Assembly: GCA_964574815.1 (NCBI GenBank)
Contig: CAZNPL010000030.1
Span: 1-64,000, forward strand
Origin: CAZNPL01 sp964574815
GTDB taxonomy: Bacteria > Planctomycetota > Phycisphaerae > UBA1845
Reading direction: 5' to 3'
DNA length: 64,000 nucleotides
Under the pieces are notes generated by a model. That model had not been told where the DNA came from and ran no database searches. It was given only the letters and a program-made list of their open reading frames with translations. This document shows, one piece after another, positions 17,482 through 24,618 of the stretch. Every line of letters begins with the position of its first letter. Position 1 is the stretch's first letter. The translations under genes and the position numbers were made by a program.

Positions 17482-17528
17482 AGATCGCCGGACCAGGTGA
17501 TGAGACCTGCTCCGGCGATCTTCTTTTT
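17482..17528 (+). terminator. Rho-independent terminator after the helicase gene
   Basis: A long hairpin: 17 bases at 17482-17498 pair with 17505-17521 with one mismatch and a 6-base loop, followed by TCTTTTTG. It lies about 190 bases after the helicase stop and about 70 bases before the next start. Confidence 0.8.
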
Positions 17529-17595
17529 GAACTTTGCCCTCCCGCACCGGGAGTTCGATGCTTATGATGCCTCGCGGCGCGGGGACGCGAGAATC

Positions 17596-19041
17596 ATGCT
17601 TCCGGACTGGACGACGCTCATCCTGATTGTCACCGTGGCGGCTTGGGTGGTGCTTGGCGCCGTGGCGACGGCCCATGCCGTGATGTACAAGCGCGACCCG
17701 CGCAGTTCGGCGTTATGGGGGATCGTGAACTTCACGGTGCCCGTGCTGGGGCCATGGCTCTACTGGGGATTCGGGATCAATCGAGTCCGGCGTCGGGCCC
17801 TCAAACGGCTTGGTTGGCGTGCGAGGTCGTTCCGAGCGGCGGACCACGCGCCTACCGGTGAAGTCGCCGATCCCGAACACGACGCGGTCGGTCACCTGGG
17901 CGGGCTTCGGGCGGTCGCGGATGAAATGACCCATCTCCCGCTGCTCCCCGGCAATTCGGTGGAGCCGCTGCACAATGGAGAGCAAGCCTATCCGGCGATG
18001 CTTGATGCAATCCGGACGGCGCGTCGCTCGGTGACGCTGGCCAGCTACATCTTCGATTGGGACCAAGTCGGGCGCTCGTTTGCCGACGAGTTGGTGACGG
18101 CGGCACGGCGCGGTGTCCGGGTGCATGTGTTGCTGGACGGACTCGGGGCCGTGAAATCGTGTTCTCGGATTGGCCGGCGGCTGATCCGAGCCGGTGCGGA
18201 GGTGTCGGCGTTTTCCCCGCTGAGATTTCCGTTGGGTCGCGTCCGGCTGAACCTCCGAAATCATCGCAAAATTCTTGTGGCCGACGGGAAAGTCGGCTTT
18301 ACGGGCGGCATGAACATCAGTGCCCGGCACCTGGTGCAGCGCCCCAAGCCGAATCGCGTGGAAGACCTTCACTTTCGCATCACCGGGCCCGTCGTGGGTG
18401 AGATGCAGCAAACGTTCGCCGAAGACTGGTTTCTGGCCACCGATGAGATTCTGGCTGGCCCGGCATACTATCCGGAGCTCGAGCGGACGGGACGAGCCCT
18501 TTGCCGCAGCATCAGCAGCGGTCCGGACGAGCACATCGATGTGATTCACTGCATCATGCACGCGGCGATCTCAGAGGCCAGGGAATCCGTGCGGATCGCG
18601 ACGCCGTACTTCATTCCCAGCCGGGTGCTCATCGACACGATGGGGGTTGCGGCGATGCGCGGCGTCGACGTGCGCGTGGTGCTCCCTTCCCACGTTGACA
18701 TGCCATTTATGCGCTGGGCCGCAGACGCCTACCTGTGGCAACTGCTTCAGACCGGCGTCCGGATCTTCCGCCGGCCGCCGCCATTCGTGCACACCAAGCT
18801 GATGCTCGTCGATGGTCGCTGGGTGCTGCTAGGTTCGGCGAATCTGGATCCGCGGAGCTTCCGACTGAACTTCGAATTCAACATCGAGGTATACGACCGC
18901 GAGATGGCCGCGGGTCTGGGCCGAGAAATGGACGACGTGATACGCGACGCGGGTGAGGTGACGCTCGAGGACGTTGACGCGCGTCCCAAAGCGGTTCGGC
19001 TTCGCGATGGACTTGTCAAGCTGTTCTCGCCTTACCTTTAG
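17596..19041 (+). CDS. Cardiolipin synthase-like phospholipase D family protein
   Basis: 481 residues from the ATG at 17596; the reading frame is open further upstream but that part crosses a terminator hairpin. Two N-terminal membrane helices (about residues 5-25 and 38-55, the PLDc_N region) precede two HKD motifs, each with the full HxKx4D pattern: NHRKILVADGKVGFTGGMNIS near residue 222 and VHTKLMLVDGRWVLLGSANLD near 397. This is the classic ClsA layout, condensing two phosphatidylglycerols to cardiolipin at the inner membrane, and length matches. Related phosphatidyltransferases share the layout, so exact product is inferred. Confidence 0.9.
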   Translation: MLPDWTTLILIVTVAAWVVLGAVATAHAVMYKRDPRSSALWGIVNFTVPVLGPWLYWGFGINRVRRRALKRLGWRARSFRAADHAPTGEVADPEHDAVGHLGGLRAVADEMTHLPLLPGNSVEPLHNGEQAYPAMLDAIRTARRSVTLASYIFDWDQVGRSFADELVTAARRGVRVHVLLDGLGAVKSCSRIGRRLIRAGAEVSAFSPLRFPLGRVRLNLRNHRKILVADGKVGFTGGMNISARHLVQRPKPNRVEDLHFRITGPVVGEMQQTFAEDWFLATDEILAGPAYYPELERTGRALCRSISSGPDEHIDVIHCIMHAAISEARESVRIATPYFIPSRVLIDTMGVAAMRGVDVRVVLPSHVDMPFMRWAADAYLWQLLQTGVRIFRRPPPFVHTKLMLVDGRWVLLGSANLDPRSFRLNFEFNIEVYDREMAAGLGREMDDVIRDAGEVTLEDVDARPKAVRLRDGLVKLFSPYL

Positions 19042-19201
19042 GGGCCAGCCTCGTGGATGAGTGGGGCAGGCGTTGCCGATGGTCGCTGCACGGTCTAAGT
19101 TGGGAGTGTTTTCAGGCTCGAGGCTGCCGGTATGCCTGCCGCTTGGAGGTTCCGCAATGTTCTTGAGGTCCGGTACGGTCCGTTTGCCCGCGTGATGCAC
19201 G

Positions 19202-20161
19202 ATGCCCGAGCTACTTGAGCCTTACATCGGTCACTTGGCCGGCATTAGCACGGCGTTGCTTTGGACGGCGACCTCGATGTTCTTTACTGCGGCCGGGCGG
19301 CGAATAGGCCCGACGGCCGTCAACTTCTCCCGCATGTTGTTCGCAATCGTCCTCCTGGGGGCTACGCATCGGTTGCTGTTTGGCGGCTGGATGCCGGACG
19401 TGGTTACCCGCCAGGTCGTTTTTCTGGCCCTTTCGGGCTTGGTCGGGTTGACCATTGGCGACCAGGCACTCCTAACAGCTTTTGTGGACATCGGTCCGCG
19501 GCTCTCGATCCTGATCATGACCACGGCGCCGTTGTTTGCGGCATTTTTCGGGTGGGTGGTGCTCGGCGAGCGTTTAAGCGCCATCGCGGCCCTGGGCGTT
19601 GCGATGACGGTGGCGGGGGTGGCGTGGGCGGTGCTGGAGCGTCCGGGTCCTTCCAAATTGCCACAGTCGCAGCATCGCATCCGCGGCGTGCTGCTGGCCC
19701 TGGTCGGTGGCGCGTGTCAGGGCGGCGGTCTGCTGCTGAGCAAGCAGGGCATGGGGCACGGCTGGCTGCCGCCGGACCAGTTGCTCAACCCGCAAGCGGC
19801 GACACTTGTCCGAGTCTGCTTCGGGGCCGCCTGCATGCTACCGATTGTGGTAGCGCGCAGGTATCGGCTCGGCCCGCACGGTCGAGCGATGGCGGCAGCG
19901 CACCGTGTGGGTACGCCTCGGGCGGGCTACCTGTTCGCGATGGCCGGGTCGGTGGTGGGGCCGTTCCTGGGGGTGTGGATGTCGCTGGTTGCGGCGGATC
20001 GTGCTCCTCTGGGGATTGCGCAGACGCTCTGCTCGCTGGCGCCGATCTTCGTGCTTCCAGTTGTGGCCATCGTTTACAAAGAACGGGTAAGCCCGCGTGC
20101 GGCGGGTGGTGCGCTTTTGGCGGTTGCCGGTTCGGTGCTGCTTTTTTACGAGGCCGGTTGA
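19202..20161 (+). CDS. EamA/DMT-superfamily transporter
   Basis: 319 residues with about ten hydrophobic segments in two EamA repeats: the first ends PLFAAFFGWVVLGERLSAIAALGVAMTVAGVAWA and the second ends APIFVLPVVAIVYKERVSPRAAGGALLAVAGSVLLF. The paired 'GE/KER(L/V)S' motif at the end of each repeat is typical. DMT transporters move metabolites or drugs across the inner membrane, usually as efflux; the substrate here cannot be read from sequence. The ribosome site is weak. It is 160 bases after the cardiolipin synthase gene on the same strand. Confidence 0.88.
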   Translation: MPELLEPYIGHLAGISTALLWTATSMFFTAAGRRIGPTAVNFSRMLFAIVLLGATHRLLFGGWMPDVVTRQVVFLALSGLVGLTIGDQALLTAFVDIGPRLSILIMTTAPLFAAFFGWVVLGERLSAIAALGVAMTVAGVAWAVLERPGPSKLPQSQHRIRGVLLALVGGACQGGGLLLSKQGMGHGWLPPDQLLNPQAATLVRVCFGAACMLPIVVARRYRLGPHGRAMAAAHRVGTPRAGYLFAMAGSVVGPFLGVWMSLVAADRAPLGIAQTLCSLAPIFVLPVVAIVYKERVSPRAAGGALLAVAGSVLLFYEAG

Positions 20162-20198
20162 CCGGCGACACGTTTTCCGGCGGTCCTTGAAAAAATTG

Positions 20199-20226
20199 TT
20201 GGTACTGCCGTGGGCTTCGGTATATG
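20199..20226 (+). promoter_or_regulatory. Weak promoter candidate upstream of the lipoprotein gene
   Basis: TTGGTA at 20199-20204, a 16-base spacer and TATATG at 20221-20226, each matching consensus at four of six positions. It lies about 75 bases upstream of the start at 20302. Confidence 0.3.
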
Positions 20227-20301
20227 CTGCCGGCTGATTGAGGGGCCGCGCCAGGAAGCGGTCTCCCGGGCCGATTGAGTTCGAACAGTTGGAGGAGACT
20301 C

Positions 20302-20859
20302 ATGCGCAGTGGAAGGATTCTTGCGACGATGTGCGTTGGGGCCTTGGGATTGGTGATGGTGGTCGGTTGTCCGGCACCGATCCAATTGCCGCCCGTTGAC
20401 GTTCCGCTTCCAGGTTCGGTCAGCGGAGGTCTCGCACTGGAAGCCAATGTTGCCAAGACGGCCTCCGGGACCGTGAACGTGCCCTCCTTGGGCGTGACGG
20501 TGGCGAACGCGACGCTCCGACTCGACCCAAATGCCGTGACAATCAGTCCAGCCGATTCCGCCAAGGCCCGCCAGGCACAAACGGGTGAGCTGAACACGGC
20601 GGAGGTGACGGTCTGGGTCGCGTCGCCGGATCAATCGGAAACGGTTTGTACTGAGGGCGAAGAATACGGTCCGTTCACGATTGAGTTTGACGACGAGTTC
20701 GTCATCCAGTCCATTGCGCCATCGCAGGTCACGCTTTCCCAAAACACGGTAGACCTGCTGAACTCCGGGCAGATCAGCTTGTGCATCGAGGCCGTCATGT
20801 CGATCGACGGCACGATCAGCATCGCATCGCTGGAGATCCAGGTGGGCATTACGCTGTAG
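20302..20859 (+). CDS. Predicted lipoprotein, unknown function
   Basis: 185 residues from an ATG with a strong GGAGGAG site. A type II signal peptide ends at the lipobox VMVVGC (Cys near residue 18), followed by a Pro-rich spacer. The mature part is small, acidic and predicted beta-rich, with two Cys (residues near 117 and 165) that could form a disulphide. I recognise no family. It is bounded by a promoter candidate upstream and a good terminator downstream, so it is probably a single-gene unit. Confidence 0.7.
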   Translation: MRSGRILATMCVGALGLVMVVGCPAPIQLPPVDVPLPGSVSGGLALEANVAKTASGTVNVPSLGVTVANATLRLDPNAVTISPADSAKARQAQTGELNTAEVTVWVASPDQSETVCTEGEEYGPFTIEFDDEFVIQSIAPSQVTLSQNTVDLLNSGQISLCIEAVMSIDGTISIASLEIQVGITL

Positions 20860-20892
20860 CCGAACCGACCCGTTCTGCAAAGTATCACTCGG

Positions 20893-20928
20893 GGCCGCCG
20901 ATCTCAAGATGAGACGGCGGCCTCGTTT
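20893..20928 (+). terminator. Rho-independent terminator after the lipoprotein gene
   Basis: Stem GGCCGCCG at 20893-20900 pairs with CGGCGGCC at 20915-20922, with a smaller inner TCTC/GAGA stem, followed by TCGTTTGT. It lies 33 bases after the stop. Confidence 0.7.
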
Positions 20929-21045
20929 GTATCCCACACCCGGTCCAAGGCACTGGGCCGCGATGTTGCCAACGTGTGATCACGCGCCGAAAGTGCTTTG
21001 TCGTTTGCTGAAGGATGTCAACTCAGGCGCTGTATGGAAAACAGC

Positions 21046-21831
21046 TTAGGGCCTTCCAGCGCCTGATTCGCCTTCGGCGTCCAGGATTTCGAATTCCGCC
21101 AGGACGGGCAGGTGGTCGCTGGCAACCTGGGCCAGCTTGAATCGGCTGTGGTATGCCCTGATAAGGCGTAAGGGGCCTCGGTAGAAGATCTTGTCGAGGC
21201 CGCCGGTCGGGGCGTAGCTGGGGAACGTCTTGATCGAGAACTTCGTGCTCGGATGCCGATCGGTGGCGCACAGGAACCCGGCCTTGGCGAAACGCTTTCG
21301 CCGCAGCACGCCGCGCCAGTCGTTCATGTCTCCGGCGATGATGCACGGCTGGTCTGGCGTCAGATGGGCCACGGCGGGTGATTCCACCAACCTGGCCACC
21401 TGCTGCCGCCTCTCCATAGCCGACAGCCCCAAGTGCACGTTGAACACGTCGATCTTCGTTGCACGGCCGTTCGAGCCGGGCTTCGGCAGGGTGATTCGCG
21501 TGTGCTGAGCTCCCCGGCGCTTTCGCCAGCGGACCGTCAGATTGATGTTGTGTTGCCGGCCGATCGGGAACCGTGTCAGAGTTGCGTTCCCGTAGCGGCC
21601 TTTCTTGAGAAAGACGTTCATACCAACGGCGCGGAAGTCGTATTGGAGTTGCTTCGCGAAGTGCGAGGCAAGGTCCATGTGACCCGAGCGCGGCACACCG
21701 CGGTCGACCTCCTGCAGGAGGACGATGTCGGCGCTGTGGTGCTCGAGGATCTCGATGATCCTTTCCGGCGCAAATCGGCCGTCCACTCCGATCCCTTTAT
21801 GGATATTGTAGCTCAGCAGGCGAAACCGCAT
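21046..21831 (-). CDS. Endonuclease/exonuclease/phosphatase (EEP) family protein
   Basis: 261 residues from the ATG at 21831 (a GTG 15 bases upstream is possible). EEP fold signatures: LLSYNIHKGIGVDGRF with the metal Asn near residue 9, VLLQEVD (catalytic Glu) near 43, FNVHLGLS near 137, IAGDMNDW (Asp/Asn) near 176 and a final SDHLPVLAEFE (Asp-His). All the metal and phosphate-binding residues seem present. The family includes phosphodiesterases acting on phospholipids, nucleic acids and sugars; similar short bacterial members often occur beside cardiolipin synthase-like genes, which would fit the PLD gene 2 kb away. Substrate not determinable. Confidence 0.85.
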   Translation of the reverse strand: MRFRLLSYNIHKGIGVDGRFAPERIIEILEHHSADIVLLQEVDRGVPRSGHMDLASHFAKQLQYDFRAVGMNVFLKKGRYGNATLTRFPIGRQHNINLTVRWRKRRGAQHTRITLPKPGSNGRATKIDVFNVHLGLSAMERRQQVARLVESPAVAHLTPDQPCIIAGDMNDWRGVLRRKRFAKAGFLCATDRHPSTKFSIKTFPSYAPTGGLDKIFYRGPLRLIRAYHSRFKLAQVASDHLPVLAEFEILDAEGESGAGRP

Positions 21832-21951
21832 GTCAGATTCCCGCACCCAGGATAGCCGAGCCGGCTGCCGTCGCCACCCCTTGCGAGTGGCGAGGTGTTC
21901 CGAGTCAGACTTCTAGGCACCCGGTTGCGTCTTCGATTAAGATTTTAGCTG

Positions 21952-22791
21952 ATGTCCCCGGAAGAACTGCGCAAACGGCTGGAACGACTGAATCGCGGCC
22001 CGTTCGGTGGCGCCTTCCACGCAGAGAGCGAGCGCCGAGTCGCCGAGGCCGGCGGCACGGACCACCGGGTGTGGAGCCTGAGTGAAGTCGTTCCGGGGTG
22101 CGTTCGCCAAATCAGCGACGCATCTCTGTACTCGATCGAGCGATCCGTGGGGGAGTCCTGGTCACCTGGGCGGCGGATCATCGAGCGATTTCAAGCGGCG
22201 CGCGGCGACGATGGGAGTCGATCACGAGCAGGGAAGCTGCATGACGCGTTGGCGGCGGCCTTCGATGCTCCGGATTGCTCGTTGTTGTTCGTGGACCTCG
22301 AGACGTGCGGTTTCGCGGGGACGCCGCTGTTTCTGATTGGCGTCATGTATTTGGTCGAGGACGATTTTCGGGTGGAGCAGCTCCTGGCGCGTAACTACTC
22401 GGAGGAGATTGGAATCGTCGCGCGATTCAGAGATTTGCTTATCGAGCACCCGCACGTGGTTACGTTCAACGGCAAGTCGTTCGACTGGCCGTTTCTTGCC
22501 GATCGCGCGGCTTTTCACCACGTGGACCTTCCCACCCCGACGGCTCATTGCGATCTCCTTCATCTAGCGCGGCGGCGGTTCCGGTCGGCGCTTCCCGATT
22601 GCCGGTTGCAGACGCTGGAGCGCTACGTTTGCGGGCGGCTGCGTACCGGCGATATCCCCGGCAGCGAGATCCCCGGAGCCTACCACGCCTTTGTCCGCAC
22701 GGGTGACGCCCGGCAGATGCGCGACATCGTGCACCACAATTTCCTGGACCTGGTAACGATGGCCGACATCCTGACCGAATTGATCCGATAA
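21952..22791 (+). CDS. DnaQ-like exonuclease (YprB/MrfB-like, ribonuclease H-like fold)
   Basis: 279 residues. The C-terminal two-thirds is a DEDD exonuclease: ExoI motif FVDLETCGF (Asp and Glu) near residue 105, ExoII VTFNGKSFDWPFL (Asp) near 165 and ExoIII HHNFLDLVTMADI (His...Asp) near 262. The LETCG/FLIGVMY context and 'RRFRSALPDCRLQTLE' are typical of YprB. B. subtilis MrfB is about 410 residues with C-terminal repeats that are absent here, so this is the core nuclease only. MrfB works with helicase MrfA in DNA damage repair, and an MrfA-like gene lies 4.7 kb upstream. Start ATG; ribosome site not obvious. Confidence 0.85.
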   Translation: MSPEELRKRLERLNRGPFGGAFHAESERRVAEAGGTDHRVWSLSEVVPGCVRQISDASLYSIERSVGESWSPGRRIIERFQAARGDDGSRSRAGKLHDALAAAFDAPDCSLLFVDLETCGFAGTPLFLIGVMYLVEDDFRVEQLLARNYSEEIGIVARFRDLLIEHPHVVTFNGKSFDWPFLADRAAFHHVDLPTPTAHCDLLHLARRRFRSALPDCRLQTLERYVCGRLRTGDIPGSEIPGAYHAFVRTGDARQMRDIVHHNFLDLVTMADILTELIR

Positions 22792-23283
22792 TCGATGCCG
22801 GTAATCAAGCCCTTGCCCGGTGACGATAACACGAAGTTCCGGCAGCGTACGGGACTCGGTTCCGTGCAGGCGTTCCGGCCCGAGGCCTTTCGGCGCTCCG
22901 CCCTGAGCGTTGCCGTTGGGCACCGTGTCCGTAACTGCTTGTCGTCGTAGCGGTTGGCGTTTTCGTTCCCACTGAGAAGCGTCCGGACGTGTTGTCTCAG
23001 GGCAACGCAACGTCATATGCCGCACGGTTGCGGTTGCTATTGTCAGCGAGCGAGATCGGCCGTAACGTCTTCCCTTGCCTTGTTTTGCGTCGGTTCCTGG
23101 CATGGACGACGGCCGGGGGATACCTGGCATTGACCTTGCCTCAAGATGAAGGGACGGGAGTATCGTCGTCCGGTTCGAAGCGCGACCGGTGGTCGCAACC
23201 GGAAGGGGGACAGAGGAGGCTGATTCGCCCGTCGCCGCCTGCTTGGGGATGTGTCGGCGAATCGGGAAGAGGGGTTGGAAGCC
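22792..23283. other. Intergenic region, 492 bases, no gene seen
   Basis: Located between the exonuclease and the small coiled-coil gene. Long minus-strand frames cross it but run into both neighbours as antisense shadows. Short GC-rich inverted elements occur near 23180-23210, without the core of a known RNA family. The promoter of the coiled-coil gene must lie here. Confidence 0.4.
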
Positions 23284-23544
23284 ATGAATGAAGAGACATT
23301 CCAGCGAAAGCTTGCGGAGCTCGTCGCCGAGATCGGAACCCTTCCGGAACCGGACCGTCAACGGCTCCAGAAACTTGCCGACCAGACCAAGGAGCGCCAT
23401 CGAGAGCTGAAACAGACAGTCAGCCAGCTCCAGGAGAGCATCGACTTCTTGCGTCTGTCCATCAAGTACATGCTGTTCGATCTCGAGGCGACGCGTCGCG
23501 AGAACGCGCAGCTTCGCAAGATGCTCGACGAGCAAAGCGAATAG
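23284..23544 (+). CDS. Small coiled-coil protein, 86 aa
   Basis: From the ATG at 23284 (GGAAG upstream) the product is 86 residues and almost wholly helical, with heptad-like spacing of hydrophobics through KLAELVAEIGTL, LQKLADQTKERHRELKQTV and a second segment FLRLSIKYMLFDLEATRREN. I recall similar small proteins in other planctomycetes but cannot name a function. A strong terminator 42 bases after the stop supports a real transcription unit. No signal peptide, no Cys. Confidence 0.75.
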   Translation: MNEETFQRKLAELVAEIGTLPEPDRQRLQKLADQTKERHRELKQTVSQLQESIDFLRLSIKYMLFDLEATRRENAQLRKMLDEQSE

Positions 23545-23586
23545 CTTCGTCAGCGAACAGGGGTGCGTTGCGCCACAACGGGTACT

Positions 23587-23618
23587 GCGAGCGCCGTCGA
23601 CACGGCGCTCGCGTTTCT
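23587..23618 (+). terminator. Rho-independent terminator after the coiled-coil gene
   Basis: A perfect 10-base stem (GCGAGCGCCG at 23587-23596, CGGCGCTCGC at 23603-23612), 6-base loop, then GTTTCT. It stands between two convergent genes. Confidence 0.75.
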
Positions 23619-23689
23619 ATTCGTGACGCTTCCACGACGGCGGGCGCTGTTTCCCGACCGTTTCGTCAGGACTCGTAGTCGTTGCGTCC

Positions 23690-24478
23690 CTACTTCGGAG
23701 GTCTCTGTCCTGTGATGATGGGGGCGATCCATTGGGCGACGAACTGCGGGCTGGTACAGTCGGCGTGTCCACCGCGGTTTCCGTCCGTGGCCATGGCGGG
23801 GTCGTACGGAATCTGGTGCAGCTTTTCGGCATAAAGTTCGGCGGCTTCCTGCGACAAGTCGTCGGGTTCGCTGAATCCGACCGCCCCCGCACTGGGTCCG
23901 TGCCGGCGGTCGATCGTTCCGAACAGGGAGGTGCCAAGCACGAGGAACATAAAGTCCCGACGTGAATAGAAATTCCAGATTCCCTGCCGCGTGCACGCCA
24001 GCGATTGGGACAAGTCGCGCTCGGGAGACACCGCGGCCGCCAGCAGGACAACTGCCTCGACGGGAGTGTCTTCGGGCAGATTCTCCACGGCCTGCAGCGC
24101 GATTCCTGCGCCGCCCGAGTGCGCCACGATGTACACCGGACGCTTTCGGTTCTGCCTCTGGTACTGCACGATCCTGCGGGCCAGCCGGATGGCCTCAATG
24201 TGGTTGCGGCGTTTGTCGGCAAGGTGAATGAACCAGGCCAGGGATCCCGCGCCGGTGGTCCAGTCATGGATTTCCACGGCGCCGTCGAAGCGGCCATCGA
24301 GCAAACCTTTGGCAATGTTAAGATTGTACCGGCTTCTGCCCTCGATTCCCGGGAGCACGTAGACGATGCGCTTCTGCTCCTGCTCGGGCGTTGGTGCCGG
24401 CAACGTGACGCAGCCGGGCAGCAATGCGCCGAAAGCGATCGAAGAGGCCGATCCCAGCTTCATTAGTACATCTCGCAT
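23690..24478 (-). CDS. Lipoprotein alpha/beta-hydrolase-like protein
   Basis: 262 residues from the ATG at 24478; a second ATG 15 bases on is equally possible. The N-terminus has a lipobox (FGALLPGC). The remainder looks like an alpha/beta hydrolase: RIVYVLPGIEG (oxyanion strand), the nucleophile elbow VAHSGG (G/A-H-S-x-G type) near residue 120, a conserved Asp region around FYSRRDFMFLV and a late NRGGHADCTS carrying the candidate catalytic His. It is probably an envelope-anchored esterase or lipase of unknown substrate. Its 5' region is divergent from the RNase R gene, with starts 140 bases apart. Confidence 0.75.
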   Translation of the reverse strand: MRDVLMKLGSASSIAFGALLPGCVTLPAPTPEQEQKRIVYVLPGIEGRSRYNLNIAKGLLDGRFDGAVEIHDWTTGAGSLAWFIHLADKRRNHIEAIRLARRIVQYQRQNRKRPVYIVAHSGGAGIALQAVENLPEDTPVEAVVLLAAAVSPERDLSQSLACTRQGIWNFYSRRDFMFLVLGTSLFGTIDRRHGPSAGAVGFSEPDDLSQEAAELYAEKLHQIPYDPAMATDGNRGGHADCTSPQFVAQWIAPIITGQRPPK

Positions 24479-24618
24479 GATGCCGCCGCCGCCACTGATC
24501 GGGCTGTTGAGGCTTCGGTCAGGGCATTGGCCGGCCTCGCCCGCATTATAGTCCTTACCGGCTGTTGTGGCCGATGACCAGGCTCCGCTGATTTGCGTGA
24601 TCCGACAGACGGGGGATA

